A stretch of 64,000 bases of DNA from Myotis daubentonii (GCF_963259705.1 NC_081844.1:39249341-39313340); one strand, 5' to 3'. Positions 1 to 13,270 are shown, counted from the stretch's first letter. Notes: generated from the sequence alone by a model not told the origin. Translations and numbers: made by a program.

Positions 1-2514
1 TTCTCTCCCCCTTTTTGTATGAAGAATTAACGTTGGTTCAATTTTCTTCCTCTTTCATCTTTTGGTAAAACTATTTTTCATTTCTCTGTTATTATTTTCA
101 CACATGCACATGTATTAAAAAATCATCCAGTTTATCCTATTGCCATATTTTAATCAGTGCATGGGTATTATTGGCATTCATGGCCAAAGGAGTAATAACT
201 CAAACCTGATATTGTGAATATTTGACAAGTTGGGAAGACCACAAGCCCTAAAGACTATGTCCTCCTTATAAAAATATGAAGTGATAAAATATATGGCTTA
301 TATTATAACAGTTTAGTTTCAAGCAAATAAATCTCCATATTTTATATTTCAAACCTCATATTTTATGTGGTATAAATTAGAGAGTCAAGTTATTATTGAA
401 AAATAATGCAAGATTAGACACATGTAATCTCCTAAAGTTTACTCTTGCTTCCCCCCCCCCCATTCCACAGTGCTCTCTACACTAAGAAAAAAATACAAAT
501 GGAGTAACCATGTACGTGAAGGAGAACTTTACAAGCAGATAAGTCTTCCACTGTTGAAACCCTGCCAAAGCCACGCTGTGCTGTTTATATTCAAAGAAGG
601 AGCGGTTATCACTTGACTATACCACTCGGGCTTGCCACATACCAGATAAAATTAATGGCTAAGAAATTCAACTTGACTTTAAAACAAAGCCTTAAATACT
701 AATACCTGATCTTTATCAGGCCATTATAGCAAAAATAACATTTCTGTGCCAACTGCCGATATTTATTCATAAAAGAAAGGAGTTGTACTTTGGCAATCAC
801 ATTGCAGACCAATAAAACCGCAATTTAAATCACTCCTCCGACAGTGTAATTTACGTTACTGCATTATGCCCATAACATGAAAAGGATGAAACATACATGA
901 CTATTCAAATATGTGTTGGATTGGACCATTAGATTACAGTGATGTTGGGGCATATCTCCAGTAACTTTTTACTGGAACGTTTTCATTGCACTGTGGAAGC
1001 CAGTTAAATCTGTTCCATTGGTTTCCTATTTCAGTGAACTGCTGGATATTAAAGGGCAAAAATTGAAGCAGTAACCAACTACCCAATTTCTAAAATTAGA
1101 ATCTAATTATCAAGTGGAAAAAGCCTAGAACACATACATGTGTTATCTAAATTAGGTAGTTTTATATGAAATAAATTTAAAATGTGAAAAATGATCAGCA
1201 GCAATTTTTAAAGTAAATTAATATCAATGGAATAAGCTTGACAAATATTAATATTTTTGTCTTATTAGGTTGTATTTTTAAAATATTTATACTTATCCAA
1301 AATAACAATAAGACCAATTTTGAATGCAAATGCATTAATTTTAATGTATATATCATGATATATACATTAAGTGCAATGTATATATCATTATCTTAAGTAT
1401 TACTCTTTAATATGTGAATTTTAAAACACTTTTATAGTTATACCAGTTTATATAGATATACTAGTTTATAAAGACAGTGAATTGACTTTAAAAAGAGACA
1501 CTAAGAAATTCTTTGATTGAAAGTGTGGTAATTACTTTTTTCCTTTAAAAGAGTTTGTTCCCAACTGCACAACTGTTTAATCATAAAGTTCAAACACAGG
1601 TCCATTATAAAGTTAGACACTAGGTGGCAATACAAACCCCCAAACTTTAAAATCCCTTCTATCTCTAAAAATTAGAAACAAAAAAACAGTGATATTCCCA
1701 TTACTTGTTAATCCCATACTAATCCTTTCTTTTTGATGAAGAATTATGTTTCAAGTGAACCAAAAATTTCTTATGTATATAACACAAAATTTGGAAAATA
1801 ATGAGTACATTTATTAATATAGTTGTCATATATGTGTTTAGCTATAAAAAAGCATTGATGACATATATTTGTTCACAAACCCCAAAAAATGCATTAACAT
1901 TTTGTTGTACCAAAATAAGATATGTGCTTTTCTTCACCCATCTGTGTATGAGACATAAAATGTAGTTGTAAAATATCTTAATATTCATCATTGGATACAT
2001 TTTAGCACTGCATTTCTAATAAAGTGGAGATTTTTCTTTTAAAGGGAATAGTGAGCAGTAAGCTTATTACCCTTTAAGATGATTTTCTTAAAATATGTTA
2101 ATGTGATGAAGAGAAGTATTAGTATTCGGCAGTAACTGTCATAGAGCTGCTCTAAGAGCATGTTCAAATACTTGTGTAAAATAACATGGAGGATTTCAGT
2201 GAGAAGGAAGGGCTGAGTGCTTGTACTGTGAGGTACCAATTAGAATGAATATTTATTTTCTTGGCTAGCTCTACTGTATCTTCACCAGCACAGTGACTTT
2301 GTCCTGCATGAACTGGGCTGACTTATCAATTCAATTTTGGGTTCAATTCAACGTGCTGAACTTAATGTGTGGGTTGGAATTTGGAAATTTTTTTCTAGTA
2401 AAGTGATTATAGATTTTTTTTTAAAGTTAAGTAAAAGGCTATGTTTTTCAGGCGGAGTTCATGATTATTAGACACTCATTTCAGATTAAAGGAGTCTAGA
2501 GATATGGTAACTAA
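1..2514. other. Gene-free AT-rich stretch, unassigned
   Basis: I see no exon, RNA gene or recognisable transposon here. The DNA is AT-rich and stop-dense in all frames. Two things stand out. One is a perfect 30-bp palindrome at 1341-1370. The other is the segment at about 560-860, which is less AT-rich than its surroundings and keeps several CpGs. Ancient repeats too decayed to recognise by eye may be present. Confidence 0.6.
1341..1370. repeat. Perfect 30-bp palindrome
   Basis: The 30 bases equal their own reverse complement, centred on TCATGA, with no spacer. The half-site AATGTATATATCAT recurs imperfectly just downstream at 1375-1388. Most of it is alternating TA, so a chance or microsatellite origin is plausible. 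Confidence 0.8.
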
Positions 2515-2870
2515 ATACAATGTGTAATTCTTGATTGGATCCTGGATCAGAAAAAAATATAAAGTATTGAGACCTGTACATTAGCTAATAAACTTCTTGG
2601 GTAAGTTATTATAGTTTTTGTTAAAAAATGTTCTTGTTCTTAGGTGATATGTGCTGAAGTAGTTAGGGTTGCAGTGTTATGTCGACTGCAATTAACTTTC
2701 AAATGAATAAGCATAAAAATATGTAAATAGACAGAGGAGGAACACAAGAGCAAATGAGGCAAAATATTAGAAAAGGATGAATCTAAGATATTTTGATATT
2801 CATTCTATTCTTTTAACTATGTTTTTGAGTTTGATATTTTTCAAAATCAAAAGCTGGAAAATGATCAACT
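2515..2870 (+). mobile_element. Old LINE-1 3' end (L1M-type), fragment
   Basis: The order of motifs matches the 3' end of old mammalian L1 elements as I remember them: TGATTGGATCCTGGAT, then TTCTTGTTCTTAGG, then CAACTTACTTTCAAATG-like sequence, GGCAAAATATTAG, and a terminal GATATTTTTCAAAATCAAAA. No coding part is present. The copy is strongly diverged, so subfamily assignment is not possible by eye. Confidence 0.55.
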
Positions 2871-4483
2871 TCATCTCTGGAAATACACAAGAAAGTAAAT
2901 AATATTACTATTTTTTTCTTTTCTATTTGCCCAGAACGAATATGCCATTTTCTCTAAATGAACTGTAATCCAGACATTTTAAGGTTAATATTTACTTGAT
3001 TTCTCATAACTGAAAAAAAAATTTTGTCTTTTGGATAAGATAGGAATGATTCTTATTTCTGGAATAGGGGGTAATAATAAACATAAAACCTCCTGATATT
3101 TTTATGAGAAAATTCACCCTCTCTAATATACCCCTAGCTGCCCCATAGGCTTTCGATGCACAATATGCTGTCAGGGGTGAGTCATTCCTCCTGCAAATTG
3201 AAACTGTGCTTCTAAAGAGAATTTTCTAATCCAAATCAGAGCCTCTGCCTCCTAAGTGATGCAGCTTTTATAGTGTTATCAGTCCAAAATATTTCCTCAC
3301 AGAATGTATGTTTATAATAATCTCATTGTCAATAAACTGTTTGAAAGAAAAAGAATTCGGAAGATGAAGTATGGGATTTGAGCACCACATTTTGCTATGG
3401 AAAATTTAAACTGGCTTCTGGGAGATCATTTAAATGAAGGAAGCTGTTAACTCTCACATTTTTGTTTAAAACACTGGCAAAATAGCAAATAAATGCTGTT
3501 TGTTTTTCTGGACTCTGCCTTGTTAAAAAAAGAACTTGAGACAAACACAGTAAAGGAGAATACTTAAGACATGAATGGTTTGAAAAAGAAAATTTTATCT
3601 CTTTGTTACATTAGCACATATTGGGGCAAAAATGAAAAATCAAAATTCATGTCAGGCTTTTAACAAATGAATAGAAATTTAGTTTCAGTATCTTTCACAT
3701 GTCTTCTGAATGGAATGCTAGAAATAAACATGTAGTTTTTCTTGGAATGGTAGGGTTTGAAGTACATACTGACAAATAATTGATATATTTTCCATTCATT
3801 ACACCTTTACTTAGCATACATCCACAAATGTAGTAATATTTTAACAGCAGGTAAATATATTTACCTGTAGAGCCATTTAAAGAATAAGGGACTTTACTTC
3901 AGATGAATAATCATTTTTCCCAAATGAACTTACTAAGATGCCATTCACATCCTCGTATTCCTACATGCATTTATTTCATGACTTTATTATTTTTATCAGG
4001 TTTCTTAAAAATTGAGGATAACTCCGTTTCAAAGTACTGCCACATCATTGTGTTTCTTGCGGCTCTAAATCACTTTCTGAGTGTGAACAAGGTGAGTCTA
4101 CTTACACGCAGTTGGACTTATCTGAAGACAACATTTTTTCAGGAGCTAAACACATCTATTTTACATATCAGATATACACATTATCATGTTACGTAGGACA
4201 CAGTGATAAGTTAAAAGGGAGAACAAGACTTTAGGATAAAGCCATGATGGTTTTGAGAACATGCTTTCAATTATATTTAAAAGCTGGCATAAAGGACTTG
4301 TGTAAAAAAACTTCAGCATGTTACAAACCACAATGTAAATCTTCCATCAGAATGCTTATTTTTTAAGACAGTTCCACAAGGCACAGGGAGGGTGAGAAAA
4401 CGGGAAAAGTATCATATGACCTCTTATTTTACAGTCAGCTTGTTTGTTAAGCACAGAGAGGAGATTATAATTTATACCTTTTA
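2871..4483. other. Gene-free stretch, nothing recognised
   Basis: The stretch is AT-rich. A 97-codon ATG frame at 3903-4196 (+) shows no domain, signal peptide or family resemblance and no splice context I can defend. I treat it as chance. Confidence 0.6.
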
Positions 4484-4742
4484 AAAGACAAAATTCTAGC
4501 CAAAACCGGTTTGGCTCAGTGGATAGAGCGTCGGCCTGCGGACTGAAGGGTCCCGGGTTCGATTCCGGTCAAGGGCATGTACCTGGGTTACGGGCACATC
4601 CTCAGTGGGGGATGTGCAGGAGGCAGCTGATCGATGTTTCTCTCTCATCGATATTTCTAACTCTCTATCTCTCTCTCTTCCTCTCTGTAAAAAAAATCAA
4701 TAAAAATATGTTTAAAAAAAAAAAAAAGACAAAATTCTAGCC
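4484..4742 (+). mobile_element. VES-type tRNA-derived SINE with 19-bp TSD
   Basis: This is a full-length SINE. Its tRNA-like head carries a pol III A box (TGGCTCAGTGG, 4512-4522) and a B box (GGTTCGATTCC, 4556-4566). A body ending in CT-rich sequence follows, then AATCAATAAAAATATG and an A-rich tail. The target-site duplication AAAAGACAAAATTCTAGCC is perfect at 4483-4501 and 4724-4742. Head, body and tail match the vesper-bat VES family. The duplication abuts the 5' end of the next SINE. Confidence 0.95.
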
Positions 4743-4938
4743 GTGCCGTTGGGGCTCAGTTGGTTGGAGTGTCATCCCGTACACCAAAAGGCTGTGGGTT
4801 TGATTCTCCTATTGGGTATTCTCCCCAGGTTGTGGGTTCCGTCTCCTAGTGGGTATGCACCATTTCTCTCTCACTTCAGTGTTTTTCTCTCTTTCTCCCT
4901 CCTTCCCTTCCTTCTCCTCTCTCTAAAATCAACGTTTG
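4743..4938 (+). mobile_element. VES-type SINE, second subfamily
   Basis: This is a tRNA-derived SINE whose head differs from the previous copy (GGCTCAGTTGGTTGGAGTGTC) and carries a decayed B box (GGTTTGATTCT). It includes the characteristic TACACCAAAAGG and a CT-rich 3' part ending in CTCTCTAAAATCAACG. It directly follows the duplicated target of the upstream SINE, so the younger SINE landed at this copy's 5' edge. No clear TSD of its own was seen. Confidence 0.85.
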
Positions 4939-7900
4939 GATCTTGAAACTCTATGTGTGCCTTTTGCCAATTTTAGGCTGGCCGCACAGTCTCCAGCGGT
5001 CACAAGAGCACCCCCGTTCCATCCCCCCCGTGGTGCTGTTGCTGCTTCCTGCCAGTTCTCTACAAAAACCCAGAGTGAGGACAAGTGTCAGCTCTTACCT
5101 AAAAGCACACGCACAAGATGGGCAGGTCAGTGGAATCCTCGCGGGGCTCCTCTCCACATGGGGCTGAGACACCAGTCCTTAGAGACTTCGTGTAGAGGAC
5201 AGTTGATCTTTGTCGAGGCAGGAGACTTAGTTCCGCCTTCTGTTTTGAAGACATAGGATATATTTTCTGAACTTGAATACCCAGTTCAATAGAGAGCTTG
5301 TAGTTACCCAGGAGAAGGCTGGATTCTCCTGATAAGGCCATTCCTTTCTTTCTGTGTGGCCATGGCCTACGGGCTTCCATACAGCCCACATGTCCCTGTC
5401 CCTGTGCCCCAGATTCCCTCCTCATGCAGCAAAAACAAACTTCCCTGCATTCCAAGCAAAATGGAAAGAAACGGAAGACTTCGAAAAGACTTTGAATTGC
5501 TTATTAGAAGTCTGAACTCTTTCCAGACGATCATTTCGAATTGTTTATCAACCTGAAAGGTAGTGATTGCAGATAAGAAAACTGAAAGGGGCCCTTAGAA
5601 CTGCGGCTGGAGGGGCAGCTTTGAGGAGTGTGGTTTGGGTACGGCTATGCCCATTTTAGCAGCTCATTTTCTCATGTTGCCACTCACCTGGTTTCTAGGC
5701 GGCTTCTGTTTGCACTCCACATTCACCGTGCATTTCCTGTGTGCACGTCTATACGGCACTCTGGGTATACATTTTATAAAGCAGTAATCGGTCTGACTTT
5801 TCCTTAATCTTCTACTCAGCCATACAGTTTCCATATTAATTGCCTAGTGTGGACCCCTCTCCAATGACAAAATCATTTTTAGAAACACATTTCAGTTAGA
5901 AATATGGTACCATAAACCAAAGAAATCGAAAAGCTAGACATTTAAGACATGATATCAGGGCGATAATTATTTTTAGCCAGGTAGAAATTCCAGTATTTTT
6001 TAGTGGAAATTCACAGAAAATTTGCTACTAAGCCACTGCCACCTTTCAATTTTGACCAAGGAAAATACAAATCATTAACTAGTCAAAGATCATTGGGTCT
6101 TTGTTCCCAGTGACTAATTATTCCTTGATTAGAGAATCCTCTTCTATTATTGTTATTAATGGGACAGTAATTTTTTTAAATGGCATGTCTTTAAATTTAC
6201 AGTATCCTCATGCTGGTGATTCTCCAACTCCTTGAAGTGAAAAGCTACCCCCAAACTGTGATGCTCTTCAGAACGCCAGAAAATATGACATCATACAAAA
6301 TAAGAATTTTTTTTTCCTTGCAGAAAATCTGACTACATATGATGTATACAATTATAGCCCTGACTCATGAGTGTATGGAAACAAACAGTCTCATGCTAAG
6401 CTTTTAGGCTAATATTATTTGGTGCTGGTTATTTTTTGGGGTCTTTTGCCGGCAATTGCTAGCAGTTGTATGTTTTAAAAGTTTAAAAAAAAATCTGTGA
6501 ATAAAATTTGAAATTGAAAACATATTATCCACGAACAGTACATCTTTCTTGAGAAATGGGAAAAGACTGCTGGTATTTTGCCAGGAGGAAAGCTTCGTCA
6601 CCGTTGGGATGCCAGGGTCCGGCAGTGGCTTTCTGGAGAATGACTCACCTGGATGGTTGTTAGAACGTGGAAAAGAAACAGATGTGCGTCCAGCAGAGGT
6701 GACAGCTCTGCAAGGCTTCTGATTGTATCTTGGTCCTTGGTTTTTGTCACAAAAATTATTTTGAAGACATATATGTTTTTGCAGTGAGGGAAATCAGTAA
6801 TTCCTTTTTCTATCGTGTTCGTATCTTCTTTATTATTTTAATTTGTGTTTGTTTTTGGGGGGGTTTTATTCTGATCCCTCACATTGAAGAATGAAAAAAT
6901 CACATTTTCAAAAGTTGAGAAATAAAGTATAAAGTAAAATGCACAGCAATGTGCCTCAGGTACGTATTAGGAAAAATTGCCTATTATTATTAATTACTTT
7001 CCATTCAACTATATATTCTTCTATGTATTTATTTTCCATCTGTTCTTGTGTAATTGTTCTTTTTCCAGTATCGTCCCAGTAATCCACTCCAGCCCAGCTC
7101 AACTGTGACCAGTTATTGCAAACTAGAGTCATTAAAAAAATTACAGTGTAGAACATTTGATATAATTCCCTGACATTGGGTCCTTGTTCCACTACTCCAT
7201 AACCAATGATCAATTTTTACCATTTTAAATGGGGGAAGATGAATGTTTTAGTAAAACTGAATTTAAAAACCCTGATGTTTTCAATGAATGGCCGAGTTCA
7301 GTTTCTAGCTTTCACCTTTAACTCAGGAAATATTGAGTCCATTGAGGGAGTAGTTTAGGCTTCAAACAAAATGCAAAAAGTCCACAGTGCCTATTTGCAG
7401 AAGTTCTATTGAAAGCAGTAGCTGGGCTATTGCCAGTTGTAATGAGCCCTGATCAAAAAGAATTCAAGAAAGTTTAAAAAATGAGCTTTACTTTAAAAGA
7501 CAATAAAAGTAGGATAGATGGAGGCTGCAGGATGAAGGAGGAAATGGTCACAAAAAGAAAATGTTTCACCCTTTATGGCTTTTAATGCATTGCCTTACCT
7601 TATTCATCATGACATCAGCATTTGAAAGTGAAACCTATCATTCATATTTTTGCCATATTTTCCTTTTTAATTTTACTAGGAACCTCTGCAGTTCCACATT
7701 GTGAGCATTTATAATCAGGAAAAAATCCAATATGTAATTTTAAGTGAAAATGGAATGAAATAAAAGAGTGAACTCTAATATGTATCATGGTTGAACACAG
7801 ATTTACTTCTCACATGCTTTCATCCTACCTTTTTTGACGGGTTCACTTTATCTTTTTCACAACGTCTTTCGACTTTCTGAACACTGTCCATCAAGCCCGC

Positions 7901-10610
7901 CTTTCAGTTCATCCTGCGACAAACTAAAAAAGCTCAATTAACCTCAGCTGTTTTGAGAAAAGGACGTTCATAGCCTTTAAATTTTATACGTAGAGAGAGA
8001 AAAGTAAACAAAACAAACTATGCATTAACAGAATTCTAGTTTGTGCATCATTATGATAAAGAAAAACAATGGGTTTTCTATGTCTTTGTCTTCTTCCAAG
8101 AGAATTTCCTTCTCCGTAATTGAGAATGCTGCATATGTTTTGAATCCAGAGACTGCTAGTAGTCACTGGGGCATCTTTACCATCCTGAGTAACCATACGC
8201 ATGGAGCTCATTTCCATAATGTACAACTTGAGAGATGCTTTTGAAAAATAATGGCAATGACTGATTAAGTATTTGTTCTTTTGTGGGCATGGAGCGATTT
8301 GTTTTAGTTGTTTAGGTTGTTTCCACTTCTAAGATCTTAAATTTTACCATTAGCCAAAGTATCAAGAAAGTTGAAAAGCAAACAAGTTCTACAAAAAGTT
8401 GGTATCTTTAAAAAAGTGGGGGTGGGCGGGGAGAAGAAATTAAATGATTACCCACAGAAGAGACTCTTAACAGAGATGATGCCTCATTTATGTTGATGTA
8501 AATCTACTCTAAATAAAATAACAATTTAGAAGATTCTGTGCTGAGAAGGCATCATATGTCATTCAGATTACAACTTTGTCTTCATGACTGTAGTTTACAG
8601 CTGCATTTACAACCAAATAAAGCAGATGGTGCCTCCGTTTATTATCAGATGCAATTAACAAAATAAGTTTAAAATGTATTATTTAAATGTTAATGAAAAA
8701 GCAGCCCCACTTAATAGATAGAGAATGGCCCATGTAGGAAGGCAGGGTTTATTTAAGTGGTCACAAAGTTAGGAACAGCTTGCTGGACTTTAATGCAGTA
8801 ACTTTCCAGATATTACTTTGAATCCATGAACATGAATCTTGATCTGAGCAGAACATACTTATCTGAGTTTTGCATTAGAGTTCATAGTCCATTGGACTAA
8901 GCTAACATACAATGTTACACTGTTTACATACATAACTCAAAGCATGAGAAATTTTATGTAGTCTTTACAAGCTGGCTGAGTGGCACTTAGCAAATAATTT
9001 AGTAGTAATTTCCCACTGTCTCTACAGAAAATGATAATATTTCATCTTTTCCTGTGAAATCTTTGTCAATTTAGGTATTTGTTGGAGATACTACATCATT
9101 GATAAGACCTTGGGTGAATGGAAAACTTGCATGTTCAGGTGCATATAATGCTTCCACTCATTTTTTAAATCATCGTTAGTATTTTCCCTTCAGCTTTATA
9201 AAATCTGCATCTACAGCATGTTTTAATAATATAGCTCCTTCTGAAATACTTCATTATCAGCATATGTGACATCCTAACACACATTAATCATCCACAGTGG
9301 CAATATTTGTCAACCTGAAATATGGATTTTATTTCTGCCTTAAGAAATAGGTTAACTAGTGTGAGAATATTAGAACATGGGAACCACTTTCTGGGAAGCA
9401 GTGCAGATGGATGAAGCCAATATGTTTTTGATATTTGTTTTGGGGGCTTTCTTTAAAATGTGGTTTGCCAAAGAGCTCTGAGGATAGGTGGCATACACTT
9501 ACTTTATTTAACATGTAAAATGAAAACCAGTAACACAAATGATAGGAAGAAGATGCTTAAAAAACAATTTTTTACTACTATCAATAGCTTAATGTTTAAG
9601 CCTTAAAATGAGAGTATAAATGAATCGATAAAACCTGCCAAGTCCTAATCATTTCAGACAACAAACGCCACACTGAATTGATTCTATAATTATCCAATAA
9701 ATGTGCAAGAGGGGAATAATCAATTGATAGTATTTTAATGTTTTAATCAGTGAAAAATGTTCACCACTTATTGCTTTGCTTTGTAACTTAAAAATGACCC
9801 AAATCAGCGGGGGAAACTCTTTAAAGGAAAATGCTAAAAATATTCCTTAAAAACACAGGGCGAAAGCTGACATTTCAGATTTAAAAGAAAGTTACATTTG
9901 GCAAGAGCCTGACTCTCATGATGTGTTAGTTATGTTTAACGCTGGTATTTTTTTTTTTTTAACAAATGACTAAACCTGAACCCTGCATTTCGTGGGCCAA
10001 GACATCATCTTTTATGACACATTTCTACACAAACATACTCCCACCAAGGTCATCACTCACCTTCTTAAACACCAGGGGAGCACAAGCCAACATTTTAATT
10101 TACGGAGCAAATTTATACACAGGGCTACAAGATACGGAGCTCCTATTGAGGGCTGCCACTAACAACAGGAACATATGGAGCAGCTCACGGCGGCTGGGAA
10201 AGTCTTTTCTATTTTGTCCATGCATTTCCACTCACGTTCTTACACCCTCTTAACCTCCTTTCTCTCTGTAATGGTTGTAACTAGGGCCGGCACCCTGCTT
10301 GAAAGAGCCCAAGGAGTTGTGATTCAAAATAGAAAGTGCTGGAATAGTGGGTCCTTGTATCTGAAGCAAAAGGGGGAAATGTGCACAAGAAATATGAGCA
10401 AATAAATGGGTTTTAATTGGTATATTCTACCAAGAGTCTATTCTGGGCTGCATCCAAATGTATGACCCTATGAAGTGAGGAAAAAGGCAACATTTACTGC
10501 TACTAGTTTTTAAAGTTCCACAACTTAAAAATATTGGAACTTTTTGCTACATGTAGTTTTTCACATTTAATGTTCATCTGAAAATTTCTTTCACCAGAAA
10601 TATTTTTTAT
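4939..10610. other. Long gene-free stretch, unassigned
   Basis: About 5.7 kb without a defensible gene. The first 600 bases are GC-richer, which leaves frames of 106 and 118 codons open on opposite strands (4936-5256 + and 5099-5455 -). Open frames on both strands of GC-rich DNA are not coding evidence. The sequence near 5565-5600 faintly resembles the MIR core (AAGAAAACTGAAAGG). The rest is AT-rich and unrecognised. Confidence 0.55.
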
Positions 10611-10614
10611 TTAC

Positions 10615-10615
<1 letters not shown>

Positions 10616-10695
<80 letters not shown>

Positions 10696-10738
10696 TTCCT
10701 TCCTTCCTTCCTTCCTTCCTTCCTTCCTTCCTTCCTTC

Positions 10739-10828
<90 letters not shown>

Positions 10829-10897
10829 CCTTCCTTCCTTCCTTCCTTCCTTCCTTCCTTCCTTCCTTCCTTCCTTCCTTCCTTCCTTCCTTCCTTC
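10616..10897 (+). repeat. Compound (TTTC)n/(TTCC)n microsatellite
   Basis: About 280 bases of pure pyrimidine alternate as four blocks: TTTC (10616-10690), TTCC (10691-10739), TTTC (10740-10828) and TTCC (10829-10897). The long lysine, arginine and glutamate frames on the minus strand are only this repeat translated. A pure polypurine/polypyrimidine tract of this length can adopt triplex (H-DNA) structures. Confidence 0.98.
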
Positions 10898-10920
10898 TTT
10901 TCTTTCCTCTTCCCTTCCTT

Positions 10921-11041
10921 CCCCCCCCACTTACTTTATTTTTTTCAACACCATTTTTATCCCTCCACACCCTCTTCCACCTCCACCCACCTCCCTTCTC
11001 CCAACAATCACCATATTGCTATCCGTGTCAATGAATCCTTT

Positions 11042-11091
<50 letters not shown>

Positions 11092-11135
11092 AATCTCTCC
11101 ATCCTCCTCAGCCACTTCCTCCCCTCTGACAGCTT
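10921..11135 (-). mobile_element. LINE-1 3' UTR fragment, antisense, with (TC)n
   Basis: The motifs CCACCTCCCTTCTCCCAACA, ATCACCATATTGCTATCCGT and GTCAATGAATCC follow the order of the antisense L1 3' UTR. A better preserved relative lies at 29442-29720. A (TC)n run at 11041-11087 is embedded. The long pyrimidine microsatellite just upstream probably grew from the element's A-rich tail. Confidence 0.55.
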
Positions 11136-12051
11136 AGATCTCTAAGAACCACATTTTCTTTAGTAAAACAAGGAAGGCCAAGTTCAGAGATAACCAAAAT
11201 AGGTCATGAAGAAAACAGGGCAGAGGCAAAGAATAAAAGGTTTGTAGAGGAATGAAGAAGAAGAAACATGTTAGAAAATCAATCATTCACAAACCAAATG
11301 ACCACTCATCTTTTCCACTTTCATTTCTCTTCTATCCATCTTGCTACCCAAAATAAAGGTGGTACATATTTATGATTGAATAATTCAAAACCGTATCACA
11401 ATCTCCTCACAGGACATACATTCTCCCACCCTCAGCAAGTTCTGTTTCATAAAGATAGATAGTGACACTATTCTAATGTTGCCTTGATAGAGTAAGAAAA
11501 TTTTTTTTAAATGATGCTTGAGATCGAGGTGTGAGTATGAGCATGTGCACATGTACACACATGTATGTGTTGTCTTTGTTCTCAAGGGTCTGGCTCCTGT
11601 GCTCTGTACTAATGTCCCTTACATGAATAGTCTTCTCTTGTTGTTCTGAGTTTCTAATGATTTAATACTTCATCAGATACTTATTGAATAAATGGGTAGA
11701 CAATTTGTTTTATAAGTAACATAATTTCAATAGAAACACCATCATTTTGAAGTGGTTCGTCACTTCTTCCTCCTTTCTTCCTGTAATTTTGGTTCCTACG
11801 TAGAATGAGAAAAAGAAAGTGATGCATTTTCTTGAAAGAGAATAGCTGGCTCATATTTATCTATTCATTATTCAACACGATGCACTGAGTTTCTGTAAGG
11901 AACTGGGCATGGTTCTAGCCATTGGCCTGTGAAAACCACTTTTATAAGTGCCTCTATTAAAATGCTGCTCTTTGGTTTGTAGGTTCTCCTAATAGTCTGA
12001 TATGTGTGTTAACTTGTTCTCAAATTTTATGTGCTTCCTTCTTGTTTCTGG

Positions 12052-12092
<41 letters not shown>

Positions 12093-12904
12093 GTTTTTTA
12101 ATAATAGAATTTTCTAAACTATAGTCTGTTGAGCACCAGTATCTTGTGAGATGTTAGTGGGTAATCATTAAAAATCCTGTAGTTAAATACATTTTGGCAT
12201 GGTTATGTACTCTATAATTTCCTAGGAGATATATAGCAATATTGAAATATTCAAAGTTCTGAGAAGTTATGCAGCCAAGCAACCAGTTTACCTTTGTCTA
12301 ATCTAGTATTCTCACACATTTTTGAGGTTTGATTGCAGACTGATTTTCAGAACACCTATGATTATGTTATGGTTAACAAGTGCCAGTGGGTTTACAGAAG
12401 CATAACATGAAGCATACAGTTATAATCAGAAGATGTAGCTCGCTAGAAAGTAGGTAGATAGATGGATGACATGCAGTAAGTTGAGTGAGGCATTATTACC
12501 ACTAATTCAGTCTTAAAAGCCAGATTTAAAAGTGAGCCAATGCATGTCAAAGACAAAATCATATAAAATTATTTTTTGAGCCAGTATTACACCTAATTGG
12601 CAGGAAATTTATCTTTGATGCTGTTCCCCCCCCCCCCCCCCATTTTTAAGAGAGGGAAAACTTACCCAATTTATGGGGTTCCTTGGAAGATTAAATGGGA
12701 AATGTTGTTTTAACATCCAATGCAGTGCTTATTTCATTGGAACAATTCAGCAAAAGGTCATTTTCTTTCTCTCCTTCTCTCTGGCCTAGCTTCCTGGCTT
12801 CTTATAGGAAACATAAATATCTATGGCACTGGCTTTTCCCCTATAAGGAAAACTTGGTGAGACAAGAGATCAAAATATAAAAAATTAAATTACAATAAAA
12901 GAAA
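11136..12904. other. Gene-free stretch with short simple repeats
   Basis: The stretch holds a (CT)n run at 12054-12088 and a run of 16 C at 12626-12641. About 11870-11935 resembles the ancient sequence that begins with a tract like ATTTATTGAGC and continues through GGCA(C/T)GGTTCTAG. No coding region was recognised. Confidence 0.6.
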
Positions 12905-13085
12905 TTTATTTTAATAAACATTTACATTGTTCTCCTTATGTGTTAGGCAATATTTTAAGTACTTTAGAAAAAATTAACTCATTTAACTCTTGCAACGACC
13001 CTATGCAAAAGCGCACTATTATTATTCCCATTTTACAGATGAGGAAATTGATGAGTTCCATTTGTATGCGACAGTTCAAGAGATG
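12905..13085 (-). mobile_element. MIR SINE, antisense
   Basis: The sequence shows the antisense MIR order: ACATTTACATTGTTCTCCTTATGTGTTAGGC-like start, AACTCATTTAACTCTTGCAA, ATTATTATTCCCATTTTACA and GATGAGGAAATTGATG. The core CCCATTTTACAGATGAGGAAA is nearly consensus. The tRNA-related part is missing. Confidence 0.85.
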
Positions 13086-13267
13086 CTGCTAGGAAATTGT
13101 TATTGCAGAAAACACAGCATGGCTTTAAGAAAGCAAGCAAGCAGCGAGCATGGTAGCACATACATACTGATTAGAATTTAAATATGGGTATCAAGCTATA
13201 AAGAAGCTAGGATGTTAAATATGTCTATAGAGAAGAGGAATGGAGGATAGTAGGTGGCATACGCATA

Positions 13268-13270
<3 letters not shown>

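Noticed and set aside
3903..4196. 97-codon plus-strand frame
   Set aside because: No family resemblance, AT-rich codon use like the background, and no splice or promoter context.
4519..4740. tRNA-like sequence with intact A and B boxes
   Set aside because: The box spacing and the following body, tail and target duplication show a SINE and not a tRNA gene. The same applies to every other such match in the window.
10607..10970. Minus-strand frames of 107 and 119 codons rich in K, R, E and G
   Set aside because: They are the translation of the TTTC/TTCC microsatellite.
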